A stretch of DNA of 5,482 bases from positions 1 to 5,482 of the forward strand of contig JAISTY010000027.1 of assembly GCA_031272375.1 (NCBI GenBank). Reading direction: 5' to 3'. Shown here piece after piece: positions 1 to 5,082 of this stretch. The notes beneath the pieces were generated by a model that saw only the letters and a list, made by a program, of their open reading frames with translations, made no database searches and was not told where the DNA came from. Numbering within the stretch: position 1 is the stretch's first letter; each line of letters opens with the position of its first letter. The position numbers and the translations under genes were made by a program. Origin of the DNA: Opitutaceae bacterium (lineage in GTDB: Bacteria > Verrucomicrobiota > Verrucomicrobiia > Opitutales > Opitutaceae).

Positions 1-1
1 G

Positions 2-445
2 CAGTCCCTCGACTGGCACCTGTTGCAATACAAGGAGCACGAGGGGATCCGGCTGCTGCTGCGCGACCTCAACCGGCTCTACGAAAGCGAGCCGGCGCTC
101 GGACGCAACGACCTCAACCCGGAGGCCTTCCTCTGGATCAACGCGCACGACGCGGACAACAGCGTGCTCACCTACATCCGGCGCGATCCGGCGACGGGCG
201 CGCAGCTCGTTGTCGCGGGCAACTACACGCCGGTCGCGCGGGGCGGCTACCGCGTCGGCGTGCCCGCGCCCGGCTTCTACCGCGAGCGGATCAACACCAA
301 CAGCCGCTACTACGGCGGCACCGGCGAGGGCAACGACGGCGGGCGCGCGTCGGAGCCGGTCCCCGCGAACGGCTTCGCGCAGAGCCTCCTCCTCAACCTG
401 CCGCCGCGCAGCACCACGATTTTCAAGCGGGAGGACGCCGTGTGA
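2..445 (+). CDS. glgB: 1,4-alpha-glucan branching enzyme, C-terminal part (5' end outside window)
   Basis: This frame is open from the window edge and ends with TGA, giving the last 147 residues. The enzyme transfers alpha-1,4 glucan segments to alpha-1,6 branch points during cytoplasmic glycogen synthesis. The fragment begins with LDWHLLQY (residues 3-10) followed by RDLNRLY (21-27), the conserved block at the end of the GH13 catalytic barrel in GlgB. The rest is the C-terminal beta-sandwich domain: the stretches SVLTYIRR, VVAGNYTPV, GYRVGVP and the closing LPPRSTTIFKRE all line up with the familiar GlgB C-terminus. Catalytic residues lie upstream of the window and cannot be checked. The stop overlaps the GTG start of the next gene in a GTGA arrangement, so the two are probably co-transcribed and translationally coupled. 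Identification is firm from family knowledge; only the N-terminal length is unknown. Confidence 0.93.
   Translation, partial: QSLDWHLLQYKEHEGIRLLLRDLNRLYESEPALGRNDLNPEAFLWINAHDADNSVLTYIRRDPATGAQLVVAGNYTPVARGGYRVGVPAPGFYRERINTNSRYYGGTGEGNDGGRASEPVPANGFAQSLLLNLPPRSTTIFKREDAV
429..434 (+). promoter_or_regulatory. Shine-Dalgarno site for the ABC ATPase
   Basis: GGGAGG lies inside the last codons of glgB, 7 nt before the GTG at 442. It is a strong match to the anti-SD sequence at normal spacing and decides the GTG start. It is the only clear Shine-Dalgarno site among the complete genes of the window. Confidence 0.75.
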
Positions 446-1224
446 CCGCGCCGGTGCTGGAGGCCCGCGGGGTTTCCGTCAGGCGCGGGGAAAGGGAGGT
501 CGTCCGCGGGGTCTCGCTGTCCGTCGCGGGCGGCGAGGTCGCCGGTCTCATCGGGCCGAACGGCTCCGGGAAAAGCACGCTGCTGTCGGCGCTGGCCGGC
601 CTGCGGCGGCTGGCCGGCGGGGAGGTTTTGCTGGAGGGGCGCGGCGTCGGCGGGATGCCGGTGGCGGAACGCGCGCGGCGTCTGGCCTACCTGCCGCAAA
701 ACCCGGAGTGCCACTGGCCGCTGGACACCGCCCAGGTGGTCGCCCTCGGCCGGCTGCCCCACCGATCGGGCTGGGGCGACGGCTACACGCCGCGCGACGA
801 CGCCGTTGTCCAAAACGCGATGCGCCAGCTGGAGGTGGCGTCGCTGGCGGCGCGTCCGGTGAACCGGCTTTCGGGCGGGGAGCGGATGCGCGTGATGCTG
901 GCGCGGGCCTTCGCCGTCGAGCCGGCGGTGTTGCTGGCGGACGAGCCGGTGGACGGTCTGGACCCCTACCACCAGTTGCACGTGATGGAGCTGCTGCGGG
1001 AGCGCGCGGCCGCGGGCTGCGCCGTGCTCGTGGTCCTGCACGAACTCGCGCTCGCGGGGCGGTTTTGCGACCGGCTGCTGCTGCTGCGCGACGGACGGAT
1101 CCTCGCGGACGGCGCGCCGGACGCGGTGCTGACGGAGGGGTTGTGCGCGCGCGCCTACGGGGTGGAAACGGCGGCGTTGGAACGCGACGGCGCCCGCGCG
1201 CTGGTTCCGTGGCGGCGGTTGTGA
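442..1224 (+). CDS. ABC transporter ATP-binding protein, iron-siderophore/cobalamin (FecE/BtuD-like) class
   Basis: A complete 260-residue ATPase with the full motif set: Walker A GPNGSGKST (38-46), Q-loop Gln86 in YLPQN, signature LSGGE (143-147), Walker B VLLADEP with Asp167 and Glu168, D-loop GLD (172-174) and H-loop His200. Length, the LSGGERMRVMLARA signature region and the DEPVDGLDPYHQ segment fit the FepC/FecE/HmuV group, which powers uptake of Fe(III)-siderophores, haem or vitamin B12 through FecCD-type permeases. The substrate cannot be told from the ATPase alone. GTG is chosen as start because of the GGGAGG site 7 nt upstream and because residues 4-9 form the usual first strand. It overlaps the glgB stop by 4 nt. 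No permease or binding protein follows; the next gene is nuoC-like, so partners must lie elsewhere. The shift from glycogen to transport within one apparent operon is odd. Confidence 0.92.
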   Translation: MTAPVLEARGVSVRRGEREVVRGVSLSVAGGEVAGLIGPNGSGKSTLLSALAGLRRLAGGEVLLEGRGVGGMPVAERARRLAYLPQNPECHWPLDTAQVVALGRLPHRSGWGDGYTPRDDAVVQNAMRQLEVASLAARPVNRLSGGERMRVMLARAFAVEPAVLLADEPVDGLDPYHQLHVMELLRERAAAGCAVLVVLHELALAGRFCDRLLLLRDGRILADGAPDAVLTEGLCARAYGVETAALERDGARALVPWRRL

Positions 1225-1240
1225 AATCCTCGAAATCCTC
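1223..1240 (+). repeat. 9-bp tandem duplication after the ABC ATPase stop
   Basis: GAAATCCTC occurs twice in direct succession (1223-1231 and 1232-1240), starting in the stop codon. The same word family with a period of about 9 bp recurs at 2095-2127, so this may be a small relic of the same dispersed repeat. The rest of the 84-nt gap before nuoC shows no convincing terminator or promoter. Confidence 0.6.
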
Positions 1241-1308
1241 AAAACAGGTTCGCCGCGCCGCGCGGGTTCCGTTCAAAAGTTTCACGTCTTAAATTTTCCA
1301 CCGCTCCC

Positions 1309-1881
1309 ATGCTCCTCGAACGCTTCCCAACCGCCACCCGACGCCCCGGCAACGACCACGAGGCCGTCCAAATCCCCGCCGCCGACCTTCCCGCCTTGCT
1401 CGCCTGCTGCCGCGACAGCCTCGGTTTCGACCTGTTGAGCGATGTCACGGCCATTGACAACGGCGTCGCCGCCACCCCGCGCTTCACGGTTGTCTGGCAC
1501 CTTCTCAACACCGGAACCGGCCAACGCCTTCGCGTCGCCTCCGATTGCCCTGACAACGCCCACCCCGCCATGCCGACGGCCACGGCCCTCTGGCCCGCCG
1601 CCAATTGTCACGAACGCGAGATCTACGACCTCTTCGGCATCACCTTCACCGGGCACCCCGATCTCCGCCGCATCCTCATGTGGGACGGTTATCCTTACCA
1701 CCCGCTCCGCAAGGACTTCCCGCTTGCCGGCCTGCCCGCCGACCTTCCCGACCCCGAAGTCGCCGAAATCACCGGCGCGCGGGTTCGCCCCGCCGACATG
1801 GTGGGCGGCCCGTTTGTGGCGACACCCGGCACCGGCAACACCGTCGAAGCCGAACCCCGTTCCAAACAACAAGGGGCGTGA
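1309..1881 (+). CDS. nuoC: NADH-quinone oxidoreductase subunit C (complex I 30-kDa subunit)
   Basis: A complete 190-residue protein. Residues 102-123 carry the 30-kDa subunit signature: EREIYDLFGI, then GHPDLRRIL. PLRKDFPL follows at 132-139, and the upstream block FDLLSDVTAID (40-50) is also typical. NuoC is a peripheral-arm subunit of the proton-pumping NADH dehydrogenase, docking NuoD and NuoB near the quinone site on the cytoplasmic face. Length is within the family's usual range; residues 140-190 form a poorly conserved polar tail. ATG at 1309 is the only sensible start: the frame is open back to the ABC ATPase stop but contains no ATG, GTG or TTG. No Shine-Dalgarno precedes it; the leader is pyrimidine-rich. 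Normally nuoC sits between nuoB and nuoD. Here the upstream neighbour is an ABC ATPase and the downstream side is a repeat-filled convergent gap, so it is an isolated gene or a displaced copy. No frameshift is visible. Confidence 0.9.
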   Translation: MLLERFPTATRRPGNDHEAVQIPAADLPALLACCRDSLGFDLLSDVTAIDNGVAATPRFTVVWHLLNTGTGQRLRVASDCPDNAHPAMPTATALWPAANCHEREIYDLFGITFTGHPDLRRILMWDGYPYHPLRKDFPLAGLPADLPDPEVAEITGARVRPADMVGGPFVATPGTGNTVEAEPRSKQQGA

Positions 1882-1898
1882 GCGGCGCGCGGTTTTCA

Positions 1899-2079
1899 TT
1901 AACCACTAATGAATACTAATCTGCCGCTAATTCAGAATCTCCCACACGAAGTTTTTTAACGCAAAGACGCGAGGACGCAAAGATTGGACTGCAAGTTATT
2001 TATTTTCTTTGAGTTCTGTGCGTTCTCTATGGTTAATCCGGTTTGGATTAGTGTTTGATTAGTGCCTATTAGTGGTTAA
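1899..2079. repeat. Outer inverted repeat with CTAAT units, TTAA ends
   Basis: Two 33-bp arms (1899-1931 and 2047-2079) are inverted copies that align without gaps, 25 of 33 positions matching, with the first 12 bp (TTAACCACTAAT) identical. Each arm has three CTAAT-containing units (1904, 1914, 1925 on the left; mirror units ending at 2074, 2064, 2053 on the right). Unit spacing is 10 then 11 bp from the outside inwards on both sides, close to one DNA turn. Both ends are TTAA and homology stops exactly there. No target-site duplication beyond TTAA is visible. It fills most of the convergent gap between nuoC and the lipoprotein gene and is AT-richer than its surroundings. Similar short-period repeats are scattered in intergenic regions of PVC-group genomes (recollection, not searched). 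It could be a miniature mobile element, a transcription end structure or a protein-binding array. Confidence 0.75.
1956..2036. repeat. Inner inverted repeat nested in the CTAAT element
   Basis: The left arm at 1956-1983 begins TTAACGCAAAGACGC and ends GACGCAAAGA. The right arm at 2006-2036 reads on the minus strand TTAACCATAGAGAACGC and ends CAAAGA. They match as degenerate inverted copies built from roughly 10-bp units of the ACGCAAAG / ACGCAGAG type; alignment needs about 3 nt of gaps. The centre (about 1995) lies close to the centre of the outer repeat (1989). The spacer 1984-2005 has no further structure that I can see. Confidence 0.6.
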
Positions 2080-2094
2080 CTATCACACAGTTCC

Positions 2095-2127
2095 ATCTGT
2101 GAGATCCGTGAAATCCTGCAATCTGTG
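2095..2127 (+). repeat. Short-period array of ATCTGTG-like units
   Basis: Four related 7-bp words start at 2095 (ATCTGTG), 2104 (ATCCGTG), 2113 (ATCCTGC) and 2121 (ATCTGTG), giving periods of 9, 9 and 8 bp. This is a third repeat family placed 15 nt from the nested inverted repeats. The GAAATCC element inside it resembles the duplication at 1223-1240. No coding potential is apparent here. Confidence 0.55.
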
Positions 2128-2154
2128 GTTGGTTTTGGAAGGTCGGTTTTGGAA
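2127..2154 (+). repeat. 14-bp tandem duplication
   Basis: GGTTGGTTTTGGAA (2127-2140) is followed directly by GGTCGGTTTTGGAA (2141-2154), one mismatch in 14. The second copy also forms a weak 5-bp hairpin, CGGTT/AACCG, at 2144-2157. It lies 24 nt past the stop of the minus-strand lipoprotein gene, but there is no U-tract, so I do not call it a terminator. Confidence 0.55.
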
Positions 2155-2177
2155 CCGGAAAGGAGACGGGAAGGGGC

Positions 2178-3188
2178 TTACGGGTTTTTCAGGGCGCGCA
2201 GGAGTTCCCTTGAAAAGTAGGCGGCGCTGTCGGGGAAGGACGGGGCGGGGACGAGTCTTTTGGCGGACGACTCGGCTATTTGGAGAAACTGCCCCGTCCT
2301 TTGCGAGTAAGGGGTTGTGCTGTTCGCCTCGAAATTCCGCCAGGTGGAGGAGGTTTGCGGCTTTTCGGAGCCGTCCGGTTTGATGGTTGCGGAAGGTATT
2401 AGATACGAGTCCGTTGACGGCTTGTGTATGACTTTTATGTCGTCCGGAAAGTGGCTCAATTCCAGCATCGCGCCGATGGCGCCGTCCTTCGCGAGAACGA
2501 GCCGCAGGACAAGATGGTTGGCCATCACGCGGAACTTTTCGCCGTCTTTTCGCGTGAACAAGTTGCCGTCGGCGTCATACCACTTGTCCAACGCATGCGG
2601 AACATTCTGTTGAAAATCAATGATTTCGATAAACACATCCGTCTTTGTTTCGCGTCCGATGCTTTCGTAATCAATGAAGTTTTTCCCGCGCGTCACGATG
2701 TTCAGCGAGTTGCGGTCGCGCACGGTGAAGCCAGCTTTGAGGAGCGTGCGTTCCAGCGTCGAATAGAGCGATTTCTGGTTTCGGAGCACTTCGGAATAGG
2801 CGCGGGACGTCGTGGCCTCGCTGAAGGTTTCCCCTATCCCAATGCCACCGGCAAGCGCCCCCGAATGGCCGTGTAATCCGCGTCCGCCTCCAATGCCCTG
2901 CCCCCATGAGGTTTGGTCCGTTTGCGTCCGCCATTTCTCGCGGACGCTGTCGGGCGAGAGGATGGTTTCGGAGCCGGTGAGACTTCCGCTGGTTTCGGGG
3001 ACGCGCAAGAGGATGGCGGGGCGTGGGTTTTGCGCGAGCAATTGGCGCAGGGCGTCCGTGACGGTGATTTCCGCCGGAGGCGTTTGGACGTGGCCGTTGA
3101 CAGTGGCGCAGCCGTTCAGGAGCAGCGTGACGGGCAACAGCAGAACGGCGGCGAGGGCGGCGGATCGGGTGGCGGTTTTTGGTTTCAT
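2178..3188 (-). CDS. Outer-membrane-type lipoprotein of unknown function
   Basis: A complete 336-residue protein with a clear lipoprotein signal: Lys/Arg N-terminus, hydrophobic core (10-24) and lipobox LNGC with Cys27. Ala at +2 suggests no inner-membrane retention. Residues 96-119 are glycine-rich with two His (a likely flexible loop). A more regular region follows: SLYSTLERTLLKAGFTVRDRNSL (within 140-162) and later KTDVFIEIIDF. This pattern of a helix, then a strand ending in a VxxR-type turn, then a strand, recalls the CsgG/LpoB-like fold of secretion and envelope lipoproteins, but this is a weak resemblance by eye. The ATG is fixed by an in-frame TAA a few codons upstream; there is no Shine-Dalgarno, only a pyrimidine-rich leader. 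Base composition is less GC-rich than in the flanking genes, which could mean transfer or relaxed selection. It stands alone on its strand. Being a real secreted lipoprotein is well supported; its role is not known. Confidence 0.85.
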   Translation of the reverse strand: MKPKTATRSAALAAVLLLPVTLLLNGCATVNGHVQTPPAEITVTDALRQLLAQNPRPAILLRVPETSGSLTGSETILSPDSVREKWRTQTDQTSWGQGIGGGRGLHGHSGALAGGIGIGETFSEATTSRAYSEVLRNQKSLYSTLERTLLKAGFTVRDRNSLNIVTRGKNFIDYESIGRETKTDVFIEIIDFQQNVPHALDKWYDADGNLFTRKDGEKFRVMANHLVLRLVLAKDGAIGAMLELSHFPDDIKVIHKPSTDSYLIPSATIKPDGSEKPQTSSTWRNFEANSTTPYSQRTGQFLQIAESSAKRLVPAPSFPDSAAYFSRELLRALKNP

Positions 3189-3240
3189 GGTGGAGGGAAA
3201 TTACGCGGAGGGGGAGGCGGCTGTTTGGGGAGCGGGCGGG

Positions 3241-3284
3241 CGGGGCGACAAGTTGCCCCGTCGAAAGCGGCGACAAGTTGCCGC
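3241..3284. repeat. Pair of hairpins sharing loop and loop-closing pairs, with different outer stems
   Basis: Two hairpins sit side by side. The first pairs 3241-3248 with 3253-3260 (8 bp including one G-T wobble) around the loop CAAG. The second pairs 3267-3273 with 3278-3284 (7 bp, same wobble) around the same CAAG loop. Both share the 14-bp core GGCGACAAGTTGCC. Outside it the stems differ, CGG against CC-G pairing in the first and GC-rich alternation in the second, yet both remain fully paired. On the minus strand they fall 53-96 nt upstream of the lipoprotein start, either in its leader or promoter zone. They look like a REP-type dispersed repeat or a structured leader; without a genome search I cannot separate these. 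Confidence 0.6.
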
Positions 3285-3307
3285 AGTCCATAAGGCCGCG
3301 GGGTTAT

Positions 3308-3324
3308 TTACGCAACTCACGTAA
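3308..3324. repeat. Small inverted repeat TTACG/CGTAA
   Basis: TTACG (3308-3312) and CGTAA (3320-3324) flank a 7-nt spacer. An overlapping alternative pairing AACT/AGTT (3314-3317 with 3324-3327) exists. It is 24 nt from the hairpin pair and AT-richer than its surroundings. It may be an operator-like site or the edge of the same dispersed repeat; the evidence is only the symmetry. Confidence 0.35.
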
Positions 3325-3491
3325 GTTAAGCGACTTTGGGGGGGCGCCGGCGCGAGGGGTTGTTGAGCGGCGGTTTGTTGCGAACGGAAAGCGTGAGGAC
3401 GGGTGCGCATGGCTGCGGATTGCGGCGCGGCGGAATTTTGTCCCCAACCCCTCCGTCAACCTTGGATTTCGCGGTCGGGGCGAATAGCCAC

Positions 3492-3519
3492 TTGACGCGG
3501 GCGGGGTTTGGAACAGGGT
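3492..3519 (+). promoter_or_regulatory. Possible sigma-70-type promoter for tRNA-Gln
   Basis: TTGACG at 3492-3497 matches five of six -35 consensus bases. At 16 nt spacing CAGGGT (3514-3519) keeps only the A at position 2 and the final T of a -10 box. A start about 7 nt further on would lie some 8 nt before the mature tRNA 5' end, which is reasonable for a tRNA gene. The -10 match is poor, so this is tentative. Confidence 0.35.
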
Positions 3520-3533
3520 GCGCGACCTTCGTT

Positions 3534-3607
3534 TGCCTGGTGGTGTAATGGCAGCACAGATGACTTTGACTCATCTAGTCATGGTTCGAATCCATGCCGG
3601 GCAGCCA
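3534..3607 (+). tRNA. tRNA-Gln (anticodon UUG), CCA encoded
   Basis: A full cloverleaf folds by hand. The acceptor stem TGCCTGG (3534-3540) pairs with CCGGGCA (3597-3603) with one T-G wobble. The D arm is at 3543-3557. The anticodon stem GATGA/TCATC (3559-3563 with 3571-3575) holds the loop CTTTGAC with anticodon TTG at 3566-3568. A four-base variable region follows (3576-3579). The T stem CATGG/CCATG (3580-3584 with 3592-3596) carries the loop TTCGAAT. The discriminator base is G3604, followed by genomic CCA (3605-3607). The weak U1-A72 pair and G73 are known glutamine identity elements and agree with the anticodon. It reads CAA, and CAG by wobble. It lies convergent to glgC, whose stop is 47 nt away. 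Confidence 0.95.
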
Positions 3608-3617
3608 ATTGGGAGCG

Positions 3618-3637
3618 GCGGCGGTTTGTCGCGTTGT
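3618..3637 (+). terminator. Weak candidate terminator after tRNA-Gln
   Basis: GCGGC (3618-3622) can pair with GTCGC (3628-3632), one G-T wobble, around a 5-nt loop, and is followed by the T-rich GTTGTTTCC. The stem is short and the T-run broken, so this is only the best candidate in the 47-nt gap between the tRNA and the convergent glgC stop. Confidence 0.22.
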
Positions 3638-3654
3638 TTCCGGGCAGGACGGCG

Positions 3655-4941
3655 TCACACGGAGGCGCCGTTGGGGACGATGGTGCCTTTGGGGACGACG
3701 AGGACGCCGTCGCGGATGATGATGCCGTGGGCGTGGGCGCCGTCGGGTTTGCCTTCCGGGTTGAGGGTGACGTTGTCGCCGATGCGGGCGTTTTTGTCTA
3801 TGATGGCGCGGGTGATGCGGCAATTGGCGCCGATGCCGAGGCCTGGGACGCCGCGTTTGCCGGTGGCGGCCTGCTGTTCGGGGGTTTCGTAGAAGTCGGC
3901 GCCCATCATGACGACCTCGTTGAGGTGGCTGCCGTCGCCGATGAAGGAGCGGATGCCGATGACGCTTTTGGTGATGGAGCAGTTGCGGGCGATGCAGCCG
4001 TCGCCGATGACGACGTGGTTGATGGAGCAGTTGTTGAGTTTGGAGGCGGGGAGGTAGCGGTCCTTGGTGTAGATGGGGGCGGCGGGGTCGAAGAAGTTGA
4101 AGGGGGGCAGCTCGTCGGTGATGGCGAGGTTGGTCTCGAAGAAGGCGCGGACGGTGCCGATGTCCTCCCAGTAGCCCTCGAAGATGTGGGCGTGGAGTTT
4201 GCGTTTTCCGAGGAGGGAGGGGATGACCTCCTTGCCGAAGTCGGTCATGGAGTTGTCGAGGGCGTCGGCGAGGGCCTTGCGGCTGAAGACGTAGATGCCC
4301 ATCGAGGCGAGGCATTGTTTTTCGGCGGGTTTGCGGCGGAGGCGGGCCTCGATCGCGGGGCTGATGGCGAGGCTTTCGATGACGGCGGGGTCCTTGGGTT
4401 TTTCGACGAACTCCTGGATGGCGAGGTCGTCGTTGACGCGCATGAGGCCGAGGCCCTCGACTTTGGAGGCGGGGAAGGGGATGGCGGAGAGGGTGACGTC
4501 GGCGCCGGACTTGATGTGGGCGTTGAGGATTTCGCGGAAGTCCATGCGGTAGAGTTGGTCGCCGGAGAGGATGAGGACGTATTCGTGTTCGGAGGCGCGG
4601 AAGTGCTGGATGTTTTTGCGGACGGCGTCGGCGGTGCCCTGATACCAGTCCACGGATTTCTCGGTTTGCTCGGCGGAGAGGATGTCAACGAAGCCGCGGC
4701 TGAACTGGTCGAAGTGGTAGGCGACCTGGATGTGGCGGTGGAGGGAGGCGGTGTGGAACTGGGTGAGGAGGAAGATGCGGTTGATGCCGGAGTTGATGCA
4801 GTTGGAGATGGGGATGTCCACGAGGCGGTATTTCCCGGCGAGGGGGACGGCGGGTTTGCAGCGTTCCTTGGTGAGGGGGTAGAGGCGCGTGCCGCGGCCT
4901 CCGCCCATGATGACGGCGAGGACTTTTTTGGAGGGATTCAT
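3655..4941 (-). CDS. glgC: Glucose-1-phosphate adenylyltransferase (ADP-glucose pyrophosphorylase)
   Basis: A complete 428-residue enzyme that makes ADP-glucose from ATP and glucose-1-phosphate, the committed step of bacterial glycogen synthesis, in the cytoplasm. The nucleotide-binding loop GGGRGTRLYPLT is at 13-24, followed by KPAVPLAGKYRLVDIPISN (29-47). WYQGTADAVR lies at 99-108, the metal/catalytic segment SGDQLYRMD at 126-134, the glucose-1-phosphate site EFVEKPK at 177-183, SMGIYVF at 213-219 and GYWEDIGT at 256-263. From about 300 to the end, repeated I/V-G-x-x hexapeptide-like units form the left-handed beta-helix involved in oligomerisation and allostery. SGDQLYRMD is the plant/cyanobacterial form rather than the enterobacterial one. 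Length is normal. The ATG start puts the protein four residues ahead of the first strand; no Shine-Dalgarno precedes it and the leader is pyrimidine-rich. glgB at the left edge of the window belongs to the same pathway but is on the other strand. Confidence 0.97.
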   Translation of the reverse strand: MNPSKKVLAVIMGGGRGTRLYPLTKERCKPAVPLAGKYRLVDIPISNCINSGINRIFLLTQFHTASLHRHIQVAYHFDQFSRGFVDILSAEQTEKSVDWYQGTADAVRKNIQHFRASEHEYVLILSGDQLYRMDFREILNAHIKSGADVTLSAIPFPASKVEGLGLMRVNDDLAIQEFVEKPKDPAVIESLAISPAIEARLRRKPAEKQCLASMGIYVFSRKALADALDNSMTDFGKEVIPSLLGKRKLHAHIFEGYWEDIGTVRAFFETNLAITDELPPFNFFDPAAPIYTKDRYLPASKLNNCSINHVVIGDGCIARNCSITKSVIGIRSFIGDGSHLNEVVMMGADFYETPEQQAATGKRGVPGLGIGANCRITRAIIDKNARIGDNVTLNPEGKPDGAHAHGIIIRDGVLVVPKGTIVPNGASV

Positions 4942-4974
4942 GAGTGGGAAGGGAGGTTGTTTTTGGGAGGGAAA

Positions 4975-4995
4975 CGGCGCGCGGGGGGCGCGCCG
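4975..4995 (-). other. Strong GC hairpin between the alpha-subunit gene and glgC
   Basis: CGGCGCGC (4975-4982) and GCGCGCCG (4988-4995) form a perfect 8-bp stem with a 5-nt loop. On the minus strand it lies 34 nt before the glgC ATG and is followed by TTTCCCTCCC, not a proper U-tract. It could be a poor intrinsic terminator for the upstream gene or a structure in the glgC leader. The rest of the 141-nt gap is C-rich on the minus strand with a T7 run (5051-5045) and no clear promoter. Confidence 0.4.
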
Positions 4996-5082
4996 CGGTA
5001 GGGAAACGCGGGGAGGTTTTGCGGCGCGGGGGTTTGCCGCGAGGAAAAAAACGCGGGGGCGGCTCCGGGGGCGCGGGGCGGT

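Larger units (their letters stand above)
3189..3533. other. Gene-free region between the lipoprotein gene and tRNA-Gln
   Basis: This 345-nt stretch lies between the divergent lipoprotein gene and the tRNA gene. Reading frames here are short, low in family-like features and overlap one another, so I see no gene. It holds the hairpin pair at 3241-3284, a small inverted repeat at 3308-3324, a 10-bp GC palindrome at 3344-3353 and, near its right end, a possible tRNA promoter. Promoters for both flanking genes must lie in it, but none is clear for the lipoprotein gene. Confidence 0.7.

Noticed and set aside
210..1292. Plus-strand 360-codon and minus-strand 310-codon frames over glgB and the ABC ATPase
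   Set aside because: Products are Arg/Ala/Gly- or Arg/Gln/His-rich without motifs. They overlap two clearly identified genes and arise from high GC at the third codon position.
1899..2130. CRISPR array
   Set aside because: The repeats are only 7-12 bp with 9-11-bp periods and inverted arms. There are no 25-40-bp direct repeats with unique spacers and no cas genes.
2144..2157. Terminator for the lipoprotein gene
   Set aside because: The 5-bp hairpin CGGTT/AACCG is weak and no U-tract follows on the minus strand. It is better explained as part of the 14-bp tandem duplication.
3201..3574. Small open frames of 69-126 codons in both directions between the lipoprotein gene and the tRNA
   Set aside because: They overlap each other, the hairpin repeats and the tRNA gene. 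They have no ribosome binding sites and no recognisable composition or motifs.
3508..5001. A very long plus-strand open frame (497 codons) opposite glgC
   Set aside because: Its product is a low-complexity Gly/Ala/Asp/Val/Glu protein that mirrors the codon bias of glgC on the other strand, and its beginning runs through the tRNA-Gln gene. GlgC is unmistakable, so this is an antisense shadow.
5021..5051. Possible intrinsic terminator after the alpha-subunit gene using the T7 run at 5051-5045 (minus strand)
   Set aside because: The sequence before the T-run is nearly all C on the minus strand, with too few G to form a stem. The GCGGC/GCCGC pairing at 5021-5040 lies on the wrong side of the run.
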